Shown here: piece by piece, positions 62,695 through 64,000 of the stretch | Layout: the number at the start of each line of letters is the position of its first letter | How positions within the stretch are numbered: the stretch's first letter is position 1 | Assembly: GCF_000718555.1 (NCBI RefSeq) | Contig: NZ_JOAN01000015.1 | Span: forward strand, 62,001-126,000 | Length of the DNA: 64,000 bases | Source of the DNA: Micromonospora chokoriensis | GTDB lineage: Bacteria > Actinomycetota > Actinomycetes > Mycobacteriales > Micromonosporaceae | Direction of reading: 5' to 3' | Made by a program: the position numbers and the translations under genes | Notes under the pieces: generated by a model | Databases searched by the model: none | What the model was told of the DNA's origin: nothing | The model's input: the letters and a program-made list of their open reading frames with translations, nothing else

Positions 62695-63201
62695 TCAGTG
62701 GGCGGATTCGCCGCGCGCCTCGGCGTCCCGGGCCCGCTGGTAGGAGGCGTGGATCTCGGCCTCGGCCTCGGTGCGGCCGACCCAGGTCGCGCCCTCCACC
62801 GACTTGCCGGGCTCCAGGTCCTTGTACACCTCGAAGAAGTGCTGGATCTCCAGGCGGTCGAACTCGCCCAGGTGGTGGATGTCGCGCAGGTGCTCCTGAC
62901 GAGGGTCCTCGTAGGGGACGCAGAGGACCTTGTCGTCCCCGCCCTTCTCGTCGGTCATCCGGAACATGCCGATGGTGCGGCAGCGGATCAGGCAGCCCGG
63001 GAAGGTCGGTTCGGGGACGAGCACGAGCGCGTCCAGCGGGTCGCCGTCCTCGCCCAGCGTGCCCTCAATGAACCCGTAGTCGGCCGGGTACTGGGTGGAC
63101 GTGAAGAGGGTGCGGTCCAGCCGGATCCGGCCGGTCGCGTGGTCCACCTCGTACTTGTTCCGGTGACCCTTGGGGATCTCAACCGTCACGTCGAAATCCA
63201 T
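62695..63201 (-). CDS. ppa: Inorganic pyrophosphatase
   Basis: A 168-residue family I soluble pyrophosphatase. The opening [20 protein letters not shown], then [11 protein letters not shown] and [10 protein letters not shown] hold the metal Asp residues and the substrate Lys/Arg. Length is standard for actinobacteria. It hydrolyses PPi in the cytosol to drive biosynthesis. The ATG at 63201 follows GGGAG. It is divergent from the carboxypeptidase gene at 63354, so both promoters share 152 bases. The frame can be extended upstream but would lose the standard start. Confidence 0.96.
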   Translation of the reverse strand: MDFDVTVEIPKGHRNKYEVDHATGRIRLDRTLFTSTQYPADYGFIEGTLGEDGDPLDALVLVPEPTFPGCLIRCRTIGMFRMTDEKGGDDKVLCVPYEDPRQEHLRDIHHLGEFDRLEIQHFFEVYKDLEPGKSVEGATWVGRTEAEAEIHASYQRARDAEARGESAH

Positions 63202-63353
63202 CTGCACGCTCCCTCGTCTGCCCACGCTGGCTAACGGAACCAATGGCGGCCCTCCGGACGGGTGAATGCCCACCCGCCGACTCCGGCCGCCGCATAGTCT
63301 TCGGACCGAAGTAGTGTCACCCAAGCCGATTTTCGCTGGGGGAGGAGGGGGTC

Positions 63354-64000
63354 GTGGGGAGGGAAGATTCACACTACCGCCCGGACAGGGGCTCTGTGCA
63401 CGGTACGGGACGATCCGGCTCCGGCGGTGCCAAGGGTCGGGTTCCGGTGCCGGATGCCCACCTCCCACGAACTCCCGAACCACCGGCGCCGACCCCGGAG
63501 AGGGTGCCCGAGCGACCGCCGCCGTTGCCGTGGCACCCACCGACCGGGTCGGCATCGCCCAGTCCGAACTTCGGTCGCTACCCGGTAACCGGCGCCGAGC
63601 GGCCGATGAGCGGCCCGCCGCGCGGCAGCGCCCAGGTCCCGGTCGGCCCGTCCGGTCCCGGTGGGGTTCCCCCACTGGGCCCGCCGATCTCCGCGCTGCC
63701 GGCGTCCGCCGGTCCCGCACCGGCACCCGCGACGCCGCCCCGCCGCAAGCGGCTGCCGGTGGTGCTGGCCGCCGTGCTCCTGCTGGTGCTCGTCAGCGTC
63801 GGAGTCGTGATCACTCGTCCCGGCCCGGTCGCCGGATGGCTGGGCGACGACGCTGGGTCCGCGTCGAACGCCGGTGGTGTGACCCCGGACCCGGCTCCGT
63901 CGGATGTGCTTGCCGGCCCGGATCAGAACGCCCCGCTGCCGACCCCGGACGGGGTTCGTGCCGCGCTCGATCCGCTGGTCGGCGCCGCCGCACTGGGCGA
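63354..64000 (+). CDS. dacB: D-alanyl-D-alanine carboxypeptidase (DacB/PBP4 type), 3' truncated
   Basis: A GTG start with GGAGG seven bases upstream opens a frame that runs off the window end. The first 125 residues are a cytoplasmic Pro/Gly/Arg-rich region. A transmembrane helix follows ([19 protein letters not shown], about residues 138-158), then a periplasmic part that reads [26 protein letters not shown], the conserved opening of actinobacterial PBP4-type carboxypeptidases. The catalytic SxxK lies beyond the window. It would remove the terminal D-Ala from peptidoglycan stems. The frame has no stop within the window. Confidence 0.82.
   Translation, partial: MGREDSHYRPDRGSVHGTGRSGSGGAKGRVPVPDAHLPRTPEPPAPTPERVPERPPPLPWHPPTGSASPSPNFGRYPVTGAERPMSGPPRGSAQVPVGPSGPGGVPPLGPPISALPASAGPAPAPATPPRRKRLPVVLAAVLLLVLVSVGVVITRPGPVAGWLGDDAGSASNAGGVTPDPAPSDVLAGPDQNAPLPTPDGVRAALDPLVGAAALG

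Noticed and set aside
62695..63726. Extension of pyrophosphatase to 343 residues
   Set aside because: The extra N-terminus is not part of the enzyme family, overlaps the dacB start region and would remove the normal [10 protein letters not shown] opening with its ribosome site.

Overview
The window is a chromosomal segment of a very high-GC actinobacterium, most likely a member of the Micromonosporaceae (Micromonospora or a close relative). This rests on uniformly GC-rich codon use, many GTG starts, WhiB, mycosin and Ecc (type VII secretion) genes, a PASTA-type penicillin-binding protein, and a gene order that matches a block known from Mycobacterium (ponA2, whiB4, two ArsA-like ATPases, DUF4177, RidA, MBL hydrolase, crp, nth, TlpA-like, NUDIX, marP). 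I see no rRNA, CRISPR array, transposase, integrase or phage gene.

Layout. 1-6.2 kb: a truncated class III cyclic-nucleotide phosphodiesterase-like metallophosphatase, a GGCT-fold protein, an alpha/beta hydrolase, a secreted 5'-nucleotidase, an MFS transporter and a small unknown gene. 6.3-20.3 kb: a secreted-protein region with four tandem paralogs (about 870 residues each; right-handed beta-helix followed by three LDTR modules), a membrane-anchored CBM35-like protein, and a convergent secreted glycoside-hydrolase-like protein (DUF5010 type, CBM, fascin-like beta-trefoil). 20.7-30.9 kb: tRNA-Pro(CGG), a YkuE-like phosphoesterase, a YqeY-like protein, then ponA, wblA/whiB4, two ArsA/Get3-like ATPases, a proline-rich membrane protein, DUF4177, RidA and an MBL hydrolase.

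30.9-39.4 kb: signalling genes, namely a 1226-residue cyclase-ATPase-TPR protein translationally coupled to the MBL hydrolase, a transmembrane Ser/Thr kinase, and a solute-binding lipoprotein coupled to a polytopic membrane protein. 39.5-48.5 kb: a leftward seven-gene operon for branched acyl-CoA or acyclic terpenoid catabolism (TetR, DinB-like protein, AtuA, acyl-CoA dehydrogenase, carboxyltransferase, biotin carboxylase/carrier, acyl-CoA dehydrogenase) in which most genes overlap by four bases. 48.8-54.9 kb: crp, cbiZ, a CapA-like lipoprotein, then nth-tlpA-nudix-marP. 54.9-64 kb: PAP2 phosphatase and a compact type VII secretion set (mycP, fused eccC, divergent eccD), then ppa and the start of a DacB-type D,D-carboxypeptidase running off the window.

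Themes. Cyclic AMP genes recur: a CpdA-like phosphodiesterase, a cyclase with all key residues, and Crp. Envelope and acid/redox stress genes (PonA, WblA, MarP, TlpA-like) cluster as in mycobacteria, but about 18 kb of signalling and catabolic genes separate the MBL hydrolase from crp here. Three long intergenic inverted repeats (29968-30047, 39401-39460, 48636-48695) lie within or beside that inserted stretch. Perfect GC-rich hairpins mark most ends of transcription units, and several genes look leaderless (a TANNNT box 6-8 bases before the start codon). The least explained object is the four-copy beta-helix/LDTR array.
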